Part shown: positions 47,048 to 56,398 of the stretch, piece by piece
Layout: each line of letters begins with the position of its first letter
Position numbering within the stretch: position 1 is the first letter of the stretch
DNA from: an uncultured Lachnospiraceae bacterium
GTDB taxonomy: Bacteria > Bacillota > Clostridia > Lachnospirales > Lachnospiraceae
DNA: 64,000 bases
Direction of reading: 5' to 3'
Assembly: GCA_902762955.1 (NCBI GenBank)
Contig: CACWQH010000004.1
Coordinates: 1 to 64,000, forward strand
Position numbers and translations under genes: made by a program
Notes under the pieces: model-generated
Databases searched by the model: none
Told to the model about the DNA's origin: nothing
Seen by the model: the letters and a program-made list of their open reading frames with translations, nothing else

Positions 47048-47362
47048 CTAAAAGAACGCCTCAAAATACTGTTCAAGCTGTTCAAATAATTCTTTCTTTT
47101 CTTCCTGCATCTGCTTAACCTTAAGCACACTTCCAATCTCGTCATACAGTATGTCCTCTTCGGCCGCATCTGTCAATATATTGAGATTGCCATCCTTATC
47201 AAACATAAGTGTGATAATTCCGCCTACATCCTCCGTAAAAAGAACGCACATAATCTTAAGTTCATCTTTAACATCTTTTGGAAGTCCGTTAAAATCCTCA
47301 TTTAAATAATACTTCTGTGCATACTTTGAAGAACTGCATAAAACAATTTCGTCCTGATACAT
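47048..47362 (-). CDS. Conserved 104-residue protein (DUF6145-like)
   Basis: The sequence (IVLCSSSKYAQKYYLN, DFNGLPKDVKDELKIMCVLF, TEDVGGIITLMFD, YDEIGSVLKVKQMQ) matches a small Lachnospiraceae protein that I believe is DUF6145. No catalytic residues are evident. AGAGGA close to the ATG at 47362 decides the start. Confidence 0.8.
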   Translation of the reverse strand: MYQDEIVLCSSSKYAQKYYLNEDFNGLPKDVKDELKIMCVLFTEDVGGIITLMFDKDGNLNILTDAAEEDILYDEIGSVLKVKQMQEEKKELFEQLEQYFEAFF

Positions 47363-47405
47363 ATTATCCTCTTTCAACATTTAAAAATAAGTAATCATTG
47401 GTTAT

Positions 47406-47502
47406 CGGTATGGCGGTGTTGCATATAAAAATATACTAAGCAAAGCGTTAAGCGACAGCGTGCTTTGCGTGTATATATTTTATATGCAACACCGATACAC
47501 CG
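47406..47502. repeat. Core-hairpin element C (30-nt arms, 37-nt core)
   Basis: Arms 47406-47435 and 47473-47502 share GGTGTTGCATATAAAA and its complement. The core 47436-47472 starts CTAAGCAAAGCGTTAAGCGA and ends CAGCGTGCTTTGCGTGT. Compared with elements A and B both sides of the inner stem have changed together (GCAAAGC/GCTTTGC against GCATAGC/GCTATGC). It lies downstream of dapB. Confidence 0.85.
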
Positions 47503-47521
47503 AAACCACACAATTACTTTT

Positions 47522-48277
47522 TTATCCTATTACGTCAGCCATATCGTACATGCCGCTTGGCTTTCCGGCAAGAAATTTTGCAGCCTCAACAGCACCCTTT
47601 GCAAATACTGATTTGGAAAAAGCTGTATGCTTAATTTCTATAACCTCATCAACTCCTGCAAATATAACCTCATGCTCACCGACTATGGTTCCGCCTCTTA
47701 CCGCTGAAATTCCGAGTTCTTTCTTATCTCTCTTCTTTCTGACTTGAGAACGGTCATATACATATTCGTATTCATTATTTCTTGCTTCATTTATCGAATC
47801 AGCAAGTGCAAGAGCTGTTCCCGAAGGTGCATCCACCTTTTGATTGTGATGCTTTTCAACTATCTCGATATCAAAGCCTGCCGGTGCAAATACATTTGCA
47901 GCCTCCTTAAGAAGCTTCATAATTGTATTTATACCAAGGCTCATGTTAGCAGATTTAAGAATTGCCACATCTTTAGATGTTTCGGCAACCTTATTAATCT
48001 GATTAGGACTAAGACCTGTCGTACAAAGTACAACCGGTATTTTCTTTGCTTTAGCATAATCAAGCAGCTTATCAATTGCTGCCGCTGCAGCAAAATCAAT
48101 TATTACATCTGCCTCTACATCACATGCATCAATATCTGTAAATACAGGATAACCGTTATCTCTGTTATCAATCACATCAATGCCCGCTACTATACAGACA
48201 TTTTCATCTTCCTTACAAATTCCGGTTATAACCTGACCCATCTTACCATTGCAGCCATGCATGATTATCCTTGTCAT
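47522..48277 (-). CDS. dapB: 4-hydroxy-tetrahydrodipicolinate reductase
   Basis: 251 residues. NAD(P)-binding GCNGKMGQVI at the start, VVLCTTGLSP, VEKHHNQKVDAPSGTAL active region and AVRGGTIVGEHEV. Second step of the lysine/diaminopimelate branch; it also feeds dipicolinate for spores. It lies downstream of dapA by 93 nt. Confidence 0.97.
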   Translation of the reverse strand: MTRIIMHGCNGKMGQVITGICKEDENVCIVAGIDVIDNRDNGYPVFTDIDACDVEADVIIDFAAAAAIDKLLDYAKAKKIPVVLCTTGLSPNQINKVAETSKDVAILKSANMSLGINTIMKLLKEAANVFAPAGFDIEIVEKHHNQKVDAPSGTALALADSINEARNNEYEYVYDRSQVRKKRDKKELGISAVRGGTIVGEHEVIFAGVDEVIEIKHTAFSKSVFAKGAVEAAKFLAGKPSGMYDMADVIG

Positions 48278-48370
48278 TGTATACCTCCCATAAATCTATG
48301 TTATATCTTACAGTAAAACTAATTTTCAATTATCATTTAATTAAAACAACTTATACTCTTATATCCGGAA

Positions 48371-49258
48371 TTAAAATTCAATTCCGAAATCCTTCATTGC
48401 CTTCTTAAGTCTTTCAACATTCTGTGGCTCCATCTCTGTAAGAGGCATTCTTAAATATCCGTCACAGAAGCCCATAAGTTCAACAGCCTTCTTAACAGGT
48501 ATAGGATTAACCTCACAGAAAAGTGCATTGCAAAGCTCGATTGACTTAAGCTGCATATCACATGCCTTCTTTACATCTCCGTCAAGATATGCTCTGGTCA
48601 TATCATGCATGAACTGTGGTGCGATATTTGATACAACAGATATTACACCCTTACCGCCAAGAGACATAATCGGTACAACCTGATCATCATTTCCCGAATA
48701 AAGATCGATGCATCCGTCAGCAAGACTCATAAGTTTTGCTACCTGTGATATATTGCCTGATGCTTCTTTGATTGCAACGATGTTCTCTACATTTTTTGCA
48801 AGGTATACAGCTGTTTCAGGATTGATGTTACAGCCTGTTCTACTCTGAACATTGTACAAAATAATAGGAAGCTTAACGCTGTTTGCGATATCTGTATAAT
48901 GCTTGATAAGACCATTTTGAGTTGCCTTGTTATAATAAGGTGTTACAAGAAGAAGTCCGTCAACGCCATACTTCTCTGCTTCCTGTGAAAGATAAATAGC
49001 TGTATCGGTTGCATTTGAACCTGTTCCTGCAACAACAGGAATTCTGTGATTAACAACCTCAGTACAGAACTTGATACAATCAAGATGCTCCTCATGTGTA
49101 AGTGTTGAAGATTCACCTGTAGTACCACATACTATAATACAATCCGTACCATTGGCAATCTGGTACTCGATGATCTCTCTGAATCTGTCATAGTCCACAC
49201 TAAAATCACTCTTAAACGGTGTTACTATTGCGACACCTGCGCCTTCAAAAATTGCCAT
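48371..49258 (-). CDS. dapA: 4-hydroxy-tetrahydrodipicolinate synthase
   Basis: 295 residues. GTTGESSTLTHEEH, the Tyr of TPYYNKATQNGL, VQSRTGCNINP and the Schiff-base Lys in NIVAIKEASGNI identify DapA. A lysine riboswitch and terminator precede it. Confidence 0.98.
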   Translation of the reverse strand: MAIFEGAGVAIVTPFKSDFSVDYDRFREIIEYQIANGTDCIIVCGTTGESSTLTHEEHLDCIKFCTEVVNHRIPVVAGTGSNATDTAIYLSQEAEKYGVDGLLLVTPYYNKATQNGLIKHYTDIANSVKLPIILYNVQSRTGCNINPETAVYLAKNVENIVAIKEASGNISQVAKLMSLADGCIDLYSGNDDQVVPIMSLGGKGVISVVSNIAPQFMHDMTRAYLDGDVKKACDMQLKSIELCNALFCEVNPIPVKKAVELMGFCDGYLRMPLTEMEPQNVERLKKAMKDFGIEF

Positions 49259-49349
49259 AATTTTTTCCTCCTAAGAATATTATATGTCTAATAATTTCCC
49301 TTGTCACACCTGTGATATTAATTCGCATTTCGCTTCGCTCCATGCTCAA

Positions 49350-49382
49350 CAAAACAGGTTGACACGGTAAAGTGCCAACCTG
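49350..49382 (-). terminator. Terminator of the lysine riboswitch
   Basis: Minus strand CAGGTTGGCAC / GTGTCAACCTG stem followed by TTTTGTT, 30 nt after the L-box aptamer. This is the expected expression platform. Confidence 0.85.
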
Positions 49383-49412
49383 AAATAAATCGAAATAACT
49401 TCCTTATTTATC

Positions 49413-49576
49413 TCTAAGTAGCGCTCCATCTTGCGATGACAGTCGCATAGCTCTTAACTATACAACCAGGAAAGTTTTTGCTTAGACAAAAGCCCCCTTC
49501 GGCGGTCTTCCCTTTCAGCCGTCTTCTCCTGCTCTAAGACATCAGACAGATTACTCTTAAATCCCGCACCTCTACC
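49413..49576 (-). promoter_or_regulatory. Lysine riboswitch (L-box) controlling dapA(-dapB)
   Basis: The minus strand shows the L-box order: AGAGGTGCGGGATTTAAGAG at the 5' end, GGCTGAAAGGGAAGACCGCC, GCCGAAGG, then ACTGTCATCGCAAGATGGAG followed by CGCTACTT at the 3' end. Lysine binding should favour the terminator at 49350-49382 and switch off dapA. Confidence 0.93.
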
Positions 49577-49591
49577 ATTAATTCGAGAGTT

Positions 49592-49620
49592 ATTATAGCA
49601 TTATGATATATGGATGTCAA
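49592..49620 (-). promoter_or_regulatory. Sigma-A promoter of the dapA leader
   Basis: Minus strand TTGACA (49615-49620), 17-nt spacer, TATAAT (49592-49597), just upstream of the L-box. Confidence 0.9.
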
Positions 49621-49623
49621 CAA

Positions 49624-50253
49624 CTATTCGAGACACTCCATCTTGCTGACGGAAACCTCATATGCTACCTTATTTACTATCTCATCATTTCCAACCTTTT
49701 TTTGATATTCTCTACTTTGTATCCTGCCCCAGACAGCTACATGCTCACCTACCTCAAGCTTTCCGGCAAATCTCGCATTTCTTCCCCAGCAGATACATGG
49801 TATATAATCGGACTTACCATAAGCTCTGTTTACTGCAAGAAGAATATCTGCAATTTCTCTTCCAAGCGGTGTCATTCTGTAAATAGGTTCTTTGCATATG
49901 TATCCATCCAGATAAATCTGGTTCGGTTTATTTTCTCTATCATCCTCCTCATTTAGTACTTCTATCTCTCTTACAAATACAGAGAGAATTAATCTGTTTT
50001 TGCTCTCCTCGTGCTTGTTGTACGAGCGGAACTGTCCTTTCGCTAAAATCTTTTCACCAATATGTGAATTTTCCACATCGAACAGTCTGTCAGACACCAT
50101 AAGCGGTATAACATCGTGAGCATCACTTAGCCTGCTCACAATTAAGTCTACCATATAAAACCCTTCTCCAAATATCTCGTGACTGAACTTAAAGTCCGAT
50201 ACGATTTCTCCAGCTACTACGACTTGATTGTTGTTTAAGATTTTCTCTGTCAT
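49624..50253 (-). CDS. Tandem OB-fold, SSB-like protein
   Basis: 209 residues. Two SSB-like halves are visible: residues about 8-100 (NQVVVAGEIVSDFKFSHEIFGEGFYMVDLIVSRLSD...GEKILAKGQFRSY) and about 110-205 (NQIYLDGYICKEPIYRMTPLGREIADILLAVNRAYGKSDYIPCICWGRNARFAGKL). It lacks the acidic C-terminal tip of the main SSB, so it is likely an accessory single-strand-binding protein. Confidence 0.8.
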   Translation of the reverse strand: MTEKILNNNQVVVAGEIVSDFKFSHEIFGEGFYMVDLIVSRLSDAHDVIPLMVSDRLFDVENSHIGEKILAKGQFRSYNKHEESKNRLILSVFVREIEVLNEEDDRENKPNQIYLDGYICKEPIYRMTPLGREIADILLAVNRAYGKSDYIPCICWGRNARFAGKLEVGEHVAVWGRIQSREYQKKVGNDEIVNKVAYEVSVSKMECLE

Positions 50254-50456
50254 TACTTAATTTCCTCCCTTATATATCTCAAATCATGTGTACATAAGAT
50301 ATATATGTTATGGAACTCCGTTTTATGTTAAAAAATCTTAAAAATAATATGTCGTTTTCTTGCAAATTATAATCTTTTTCGACATAGTAAAAAAGTTACA
50401 TTATAATAGTATAAACATATGTTTCATTCATACGATTCAACTCCAAAATCTTAATT

Positions 50457-50798
50457 TTATAAATCTCTCAATGCTTTCAAATATCCCATAATTCTTTCTT
50501 TCCTTGCATCATCAAGCTGTCTGAATTCCTGAACAATCTCATACTCTGCTGAATCCTTTTCAACAACAAACGAATCAGGGCACTTATATTTTTCTGTATC
50601 TAATGAAGTTGAAAGTAATTCATTTGGTGTCATATCAAGCACATTGCAAATAATCATTATCTTATCTACCGCAGGATTCAAGTCTTTTCCTTTCCAGTCA
50701 CTTATTGTGCTTTGTGGGATTCCTGTTTTTTCAGAAAACTCCTTTTGCGTCATACCAAGTTCCTTGATTCTTTTAAAGATTTTTTCATGTATTTTCAT
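50457..50798 (-). CDS. XRE-family HTH regulator
   Basis: 113 residues with a clear Cro/C1 HTH (MTQKEFSEKTGIPQSTISDWKGKDLNPAVDKIMIICNVL) and a short C-terminal helix (EYEIVQEFRQLDDARKERIMGYL). Target genes are unknown. Confidence 0.9.
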   Translation of the reverse strand: MKIHEKIFKRIKELGMTQKEFSEKTGIPQSTISDWKGKDLNPAVDKIMIICNVLDMTPNELLSTSLDTEKYKCPDSFVVEKDSAEYEIVQEFRQLDDARKERIMGYLKALRDL

Positions 50799-50862
50799 TA
50801 TACAAACTCCTTTTATGAAATAAATTTTGACATTTTAATTGTTTTACTATATACTTTTTTCA

Positions 50863-50923
50863 AAGAGAAATGGGTTTGTTACCGTTTGACTAAATGTCTA
50901 AAACGGTTTGCTCGTTTCTTTTT
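50863..50923. terminator. Hairpin upstream of the XRE gene
   Basis: ACCGTTT / AAACGGT stem inside outer AAAGAGAAA / TTTCTTTTTT arms. It resembles the hairpin at 51094-51157. Bidirectional by its A and T runs. Confidence 0.6.
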
Positions 50924-51093
50924 TCGCTTTTGCCCACATCATAAACTCGTTTTATTCCGACTAATCGAATTATAGACTATATAAAACAACAAGTCAATAT
51001 CAACTTGTCATTTTATAAAAAACTTATTCAATTAAAAAATTAAACTATAATTCATCTTGACATTTATATATCATTAATATATATTCTTATTGA

Positions 51094-51157
51094 AAAAGAA
51101 ATGCGGTTTCCTACCGTACAGCTTACGCTCATGCGGTGTACTACGTTTCTTTTTTAT
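51094..51157. terminator. Hairpin upstream of XRE region, downstream of RNA methylase
   Basis: AAAAAGAAA / TTTCTTTTTT outer arms with inner GTACAGC / GCGGTGTAC and a loop TTACGCTCAT. It lies 14 nt from the methyltransferase stop and may end its transcript on the minus strand. The remaining part of 50799-51170 is AT-rich and shows no gene. Confidence 0.6.
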
Positions 51158-51170
51158 TTTTATGCTGATT

Positions 51171-52031
51171 TCACATCCTCTGCCTCAAAACCTCATAAGC
51201 TATAACAGCTGTAGAGGTAGCAGCATTAAGCGACTCTACTTTACCCTTCATAGGAATTTTAATCAGTTCTTCTGCTGTCCTGCTTACTTCCTCTGATAGT
51301 CCGTTTCCTTCATTGCCGATAAGAAATGCGCAAGCTGTCCGAAAATCCTTATCATATATATTCTCGCCCTTTAAATGAGCACCATATACCGTTATGCCTT
51401 TTTTCTTTAAGCATTCTATATCTTTTATCAGATCATCTGATATATAGACAGGCATTCGGAATATCGAGCCCATAGTAGAACGGACAACCTTTGGATTATA
51501 TATATCTACCGAATCACTGCTTATGATAATCCCTGTTACGCCTGCTCCTTCGCCAGTTCTTATTATCGTACCCATGTTACCCGGATCCTGCAGCTTTTCG
51601 ATTATGAGTATAAAATCATTATCCAAGGCATTTAATCCGTTATCTGCCAAACTTGAATCCACACCAGACCTTTCAGCTTTATCACTTTTTTCATTTATTA
51701 TATTGGATAAATCATTTACCTTCTGTCTCACCAATGCGAGTATACCCTGAGGTGTGCCTGTATCGGATATACTGTCAAATACTTTATCCGATACAACATA
51801 ACAATAATTTCTGCTTTGATACTCTTTTCCAAGAGCAGCAATAAGTTCATCTTCATACTTTTTTTTACCGGTTTCGGATACATATACGGATTCAATTTCC
51901 TCCGGTGGTATCTCACGAAACATCCTTATGCCCTCAACGATAAAAACTGACTGTTCGTTTCTTTCCTTTGAAGACTTGGAAAGCTTCTTTATATTTTTAA
52001 GTTTTTCATTTGAAGCTGAAGTGATTATCAT
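51171..52031 (-). CDS. SpoU/TrmH-family RNA 2'-O-methyltransferase
   Basis: 286 residues. An N-terminal substrate-binding domain is followed by the SPOUT domain with DPGNMGTIIRTGEGAGV, LIGNEGNGLS and IPMKGKVESLNAATSTAVIAYE. It methylates a ribose in rRNA or tRNA; closest in pattern to the RlmB/TsnR group. An Asn/Asp/Ser-rich stretch of about 35 residues (about 104-138) is inserted just before the SPOUT domain. Confidence 0.92.
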   Translation of the reverse strand: MIITSASNEKLKNIKKLSKSSKERNEQSVFIVEGIRMFREIPPEEIESVYVSETGKKKYEDELIAALGKEYQSRNYCYVVSDKVFDSISDTGTPQGILALVRQKVNDLSNIINEKSDKAERSGVDSSLADNGLNALDNDFILIIEKLQDPGNMGTIIRTGEGAGVTGIIISSDSVDIYNPKVVRSTMGSIFRMPVYISDDLIKDIECLKKKGITVYGAHLKGENIYDKDFRTACAFLIGNEGNGLSEEVSRTAEELIKIPMKGKVESLNAATSTAVIAYEVLRQRM

Positions 52032-52123
52032 AGTTCAAACCTCGTATATAAAATAATTGAAAAATATTGTCATATATTTAAAATAATAACTAAACAGACC
52101 GATCATATTCTGATATTAACATT

Positions 52124-55100
52124 CTACTTTTTTTCTCTAACCAGAACATTCTTCTCACCGTAATTATCCGCAAGTTCCTTCATAAGACTCTCATCAGCAA
52201 GAACTCTGAAGCGGTTTCCCATACGCTTCATGGAACGCGGATTCATAAGCTGGACAAATACATTGCTTCTGCCACGGTGTTTTTCAAGGATATTTAAAAA
52301 CTGCTTTTCTGCCTCATTATACTTTTGCTCATCCTGAAAACATACCCATACTTCCTTTTTCTCCGCCTCTAAATCAAGCTTTAATTCATCTATGGTATAA
52401 AGCTCGGAAAGTATAAGCTTTGCCTCTGTCTCGGAAACAGATGCATTACCCTTTATAAGCACCTTACTGTCCTTGATAAGCTTGTCTCTGAAACGATTGT
52501 AATCCCTTGGAAATACTATAACCTCAATCTCTCCGTACAGATCCTCAAGCGTGACAAATGCCATGGTTTCACCATGCTTGGTAGTTTTAATACTGACAGC
52601 TTCTATAAGACCGCCGACTGTATAAGGTATCTTGTCCTTAACATTAAATCCACTATCGGAACCGCCGGAAATAGCATTACCTCCGTCAGCTGCCGACTGC
52701 CCATCAGAATCTTCCTCAACCAAAAAGTCTATAGAGCTTGCTGTTGCTCTGGCATTTATTATATCCATAACATCATCCAGAGGATGTCCGCTTAAGTATA
52801 CTCCAAGCATGTCCTTTTCAGCCGCAAGCAAATCCTCCTTGTTATACTCTTCAACATCAGGATATGCAACTTCAAAATCCGTCTTTTCTTCTTCACCGAG
52901 GAAATCCATAAGTGACATCTGACCTGACATGGCGTTTTTCTTTTCACGACCAACCTTTTCGAGTATCTTCGGATATACTATCATCATCTGCCTTCTGTTA
53001 TATCCAAAGCTGTCAAAGGCTCCTGCAAGGATAAAGCTTTCTATAGTTCTCTTATTGGCCTCCTTATTGGAAAGTCTTGACACAAAATCCTCAAGATTTT
53101 TAAATGGTCCGTTTGTATCAATTTCTTCTCTTATTATTTCAGTTACGCCGTCTCCCACACTCTTTACTGCGGAAAGTCCATATCTGATGGAATCTCCTAT
53201 AGTTGAGAAATCTCCTCTTCCGAGATTAATATCCGGCGGAAGAATCTTTATGCCCATGGAACGGCAGCTCTGAATATATTTTGCAACCTTACCACTATTA
53301 ATCTTTACAGAAGATATAAGGGCTGCCATATATTCTACAGGATAATGGCATTTGAGATAAGCAGTCTGAAATGCAACCACGGCATAGGCTGCTGCATGAG
53401 ACTTATTGAAGGCATATTTTGCAAAATCTGTCATCTCATCAAATACCTTATTGGCTATCTCCTCGCTTATGCCTCTGTTTATACAACCCGGTACATTTTC
53501 TTCTTCATTGCCATATACAAAGTTTTGGCGTTCCTTAAGCATTACATCAGCTTTTTTCTTGGACATGGCACGTCTAACCAGATCACTTCTTCCGAGAGTA
53601 TATCCGGCAAGCTCCATAACTATCTGCATAACCTGCTCCTGATATACGATACAGCCATAGGTTGGTGCAAGGATTTTTTCCAGTGCCGGATGGTCATAAA
53701 CAACCTGATCCGGATGCTCCTTACCCTTGATATAAAGAGGTATAAAATCCATAGGACCCGGTCTGTAAAGAGATATACCGGCTATAACGTCCTCTATATT
53801 GGCAGGCTTTAATTCCTTCATGAAGTTTTTCATACCCGAGCTTTCAAGCTGAAATACACCTTCAGTTTTGCCGGCTGATATCATGTCATATACAGCCTTA
53901 TCATTAAAATCAAGATTATCTATATCAATTTCGATACCGTGATTTTCCTTTATGAGATTTACAGCATCATGTATGACGGTAAGATTTCTAAGTCCAAGGA
54001 AATCCATTTTAAGAAGTCCCAATTCCTCGATAGTCGTCATATTGTACTGCGTGGTTATGGCAGCCTCCTTGCCTCTTGATAACGGAACATATTCATCTAT
54101 TGATTCCCTGCCTATAACTACGCCTGCTGCATGCATAGAAGCATGTCTCGGGAGTCCCTCCAGCTTAATTGACATATCAATAAGCTTATGTATATCAGGG
54201 TTGTTATCGTACATTTCCTTAAATTCATGATTTGTTTCCAGTGCTTTGGGGATGGTCATGCCCAGATCATTTGGTATGGTCTTTGCAACCATATCACACA
54301 GGTTGTAAGGAAGATCAAGTGCACGGCCCACATCCCTTACACACATCTTAGCCGCCATAGTTCCAAATGTAACTATCTGAACAACCTTTTCCTTACCATA
54401 CTTTTCTACGACATAGTCTATAACCTCCTGTCTTCTGTCTACACAGAAGTCCACGTCTATATCGGGCATGGTTACTCTTTCAGGATTAAGGAATCTCTCA
54501 AAAAGAAGATTCAACTTAATCGGTTCGATATTGGTAATCTCAAGACAATAAGAAACTATACTTCCCGCTGCGGAACCTCTTCCCGGTCCAACCGGTATGT
54601 CATGGTCCTTGGCATATTTTATGAAGTCCCACACAATCAGGAAATAATCTACATAACCCATATTTTTTATGGTATTTAACTCATATGAAAGTCTTTCCTT
54701 AAGTTCATCCGTAACCGGTGAATATCTTTTGGAAAGTCCCTGTTCACACAATTCCTTCAGATAAGAAAATGCATCGTAGCCTTCAGGCACATCAAATTTA
54801 GGAACCTTCTGCTCACCAAATACTATCTCAACATTACACCTTTCGGCTATCTTATTGGTATTTTCCAAAGCCTCCTTGGCATATGGGAAAAGAGCTTCCA
54901 TCTCTTCGGCAGACTTCAAGTAATACTGTCCGCCCTCATATCTCATTCTGTCTTCATCCGAAACCTTTTTACCGGTCTGGATGCAAAGAAGGATATCGTG
55001 GGCTTCGGCATCCTCTGCCTTGATATAATGTGAATCGTTGGTTACAACCATAGGTATGCCAAGCTCTTTGGAAAGTCTCATAACACCCTGATTGACTATT

Positions 55101-55651
55101 CTTTGTTCAGGTATTCCGTGATCCTGCATCTCAAGGAAATAATTATTATCACCAAATATTTCTCTATGTCTTAAGGCTGCCTCTTTAGCCTTCTCATAAT
55201 CATTTTTTCTGAGATTAACCGCAATCTCTCCGGCTATACATGCACTTAAGCATATTACGCCTTCATGAAACTCCTTTAATACCTCCATATCTACACGAGG
55301 CTTATAATAGTATCCTTCCGTAAATCCTCTGGTAACAATCTTGGAAAGATTCTTATATCCTTCATCAGTTTCCGCAAGCAAAATAAGGTGATAATATCTC
55401 TCATCACCTCTTTGCGCCTCCCTGTCAAATCTTGAACCGGGAGCAACATATACCTCACAGCCTATAATCGGTTTGATTCCTTCAGCCTTACAAGCCTTAT
55501 AAAAATCAATAGCTCCATACATTACACCATGATCTGTTATTGCAAGAGCATCCATACCAAGCTCCTTTGCTCTATGAACAAGCTCCTTAATTTTAGCAGA
55601 ACCATCCAACAGGCTGTATTCCGTATGGACATGTAAATGTGTAAATTTCAT
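52124..55651 (-). CDS. dnaE: DNA polymerase III alpha subunit DnaE
   Basis: 1175 residues. PHP domain at the start (THLHVHTEYSLLDGSAKI, ITDHGVMYG), the polymerase core with catalytic PDIDVDFC and GPGRGSAAGSIVSYC, an HhH region, and a C-terminal OB fold (PYTVGGLIEAVSIKTTKHGETMAFVTLEDLYG). A Gly/Ser/Asp-rich insertion of about 30 residues sits before the OB fold (nucleotides about 52634-52722). In Clostridia DnaE works beside PolC. Confidence 0.98.
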   Translation of the reverse strand: MKFTHLHVHTEYSLLDGSAKIKELVHRAKELGMDALAITDHGVMYGAIDFYKACKAEGIKPIIGCEVYVAPGSRFDREAQRGDERYYHLILLAETDEGYKNLSKIVTRGFTEGYYYKPRVDMEVLKEFHEGVICLSACIAGEIAVNLRKNDYEKAKEAALRHREIFGDNNYFLEMQDHGIPEQRIVNQGVMRLSKELGIPMVVTNDSHYIKAEDAEAHDILLCIQTGKKVSDEDRMRYEGGQYYLKSAEEMEALFPYAKEALENTNKIAERCNVEIVFGEQKVPKFDVPEGYDAFSYLKELCEQGLSKRYSPVTDELKERLSYELNTIKNMGYVDYFLIVWDFIKYAKDHDIPVGPGRGSAAGSIVSYCLEITNIEPIKLNLLFERFLNPERVTMPDIDVDFCVDRRQEVIDYVVEKYGKEKVVQIVTFGTMAAKMCVRDVGRALDLPYNLCDMVAKTIPNDLGMTIPKALETNHEFKEMYDNNPDIHKLIDMSIKLEGLPRHASMHAAGVVIGRESIDEYVPLSRGKEAAITTQYNMTTIEELGLLKMDFLGLRNLTVIHDAVNLIKENHGIEIDIDNLDFNDKAVYDMISAGKTEGVFQLESSGMKNFMKELKPANIEDVIAGISLYRPGPMDFIPLYIKGKEHPDQVVYDHPALEKILAPTYGCIVYQEQVMQIVMELAGYTLGRSDLVRRAMSKKKADVMLKERQNFVYGNEEENVPGCINRGISEEIANKVFDEMTDFAKYAFNKSHAAAYAVVAFQTAYLKCHYPVEYMAALISSVKINSGKVAKYIQSCRSMGIKILPPDINLGRGDFSTIGDSIRYGLSAVKSVGDGVTEIIREEIDTNGPFKNLEDFVSRLSNKEANKRTIESFILAGAFDSFGYNRRQMMIVYPKILEKVGREKKNAMSGQMSLMDFLGEEEKTDFEVAYPDVEEYNKEDLLAAEKDMLGVYLSGHPLDDVMDIINARATASSIDFLVEEDSDGQSAADGGNAISGGSDSGFNVKDKIPYTVGGLIEAVSIKTTKHGETMAFVTLEDLYGEIEVIVFPRDYNRFRDKLIKDSKVLIKGNASVSETEAKLILSELYTIDELKLDLEAEKKEVWVCFQDEQKYNEAEKQFLNILEKHRGRSNVFVQLMNPRSMKRMGNRFRVLADESLMKELADNYGEKNVLVREKK

Positions 55652-55705
55652 ATAATTCCCTCTATCGTTTGATCCTAAACAACAGTTATCGCTTATATAT
55701 TACTT

Positions 55706-56329
55706 CTACTCTTCTTCAAAATCGTGATTTTTGCCGTTCAAAGCATCCTTACATCTTATAAAAAATGCAACTATTTTACTTAAAGCATCCCGTCTCATAG
55801 GGATAACCTCTTTATTTTTTATATACCTGAAGGTATAATCCTCACCCTTTTCGGCGCACATATAAAGATACTTTTCAAGCAGCTTTTTTGACTCCTCATG
55901 TAAAAGCTTTCCTGCCCTGCCCTTCATATAATACTCCAAAGGATTCTTCTTATCATAATTCTCCTTCTGGTATATCTTGCAGGCGGCGACCCTGTCGCAA
56001 AACATCTCTATAACATATCTTTTAGGCATAGGCATACCTACGATACCCTTGGACTTATCCACGCTGTAATCTATCCAGTATTCGAGGTGATGCTTATTTC
56101 TTCCCTTATGGTGAAGCCATGCCTCTGTATATCCTTTTGCTTCTCTTTCCGCATCGTTAGGGCTTCTGTCACCCTGATAATACTTTGCTCCCATGGAAAA
56201 CTCTGTCCATGAATATTTGGAAAGGTCATGTAAAATGCCCTGCTTATAAAGCCCGCAGGCAAAACAGTTTTTCATAACCTCAATTTTATGTTTAGTTATC
56301 GTCTTAAAATGTTCCCAAGCTTTTATCAT
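55706..56329 (-). CDS. DUF5662-like protein
   Basis: 207 residues. HF...GILHDLSKYSWTEF, then HHKGRNKHHLEYWIDY and FCDRVAACKIYQ are arranged like a metal-binding HD-type helical fold; I believe this is DUF5662. The activity is not known. Confidence 0.82.
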   Translation of the reverse strand: MIKAWEHFKTITKHKIEVMKNCFACGLYKQGILHDLSKYSWTEFSMGAKYYQGDRSPNDAEREAKGYTEAWLHHKGRNKHHLEYWIDYSVDKSKGIVGMPMPKRYVIEMFCDRVAACKIYQKENYDKKNPLEYYMKGRAGKLLHEESKKLLEKYLYMCAEKGEDYTFRYIKNKEVIPMRRDALSKIVAFFIRCKDALNGKNHDFEEE

Positions 56330-56398
56330 TCAATCAATTCTCCTTATATGACCTTTATATGTCACATTCTAACCGAAAAAATAGTCTTATAATTTAAT

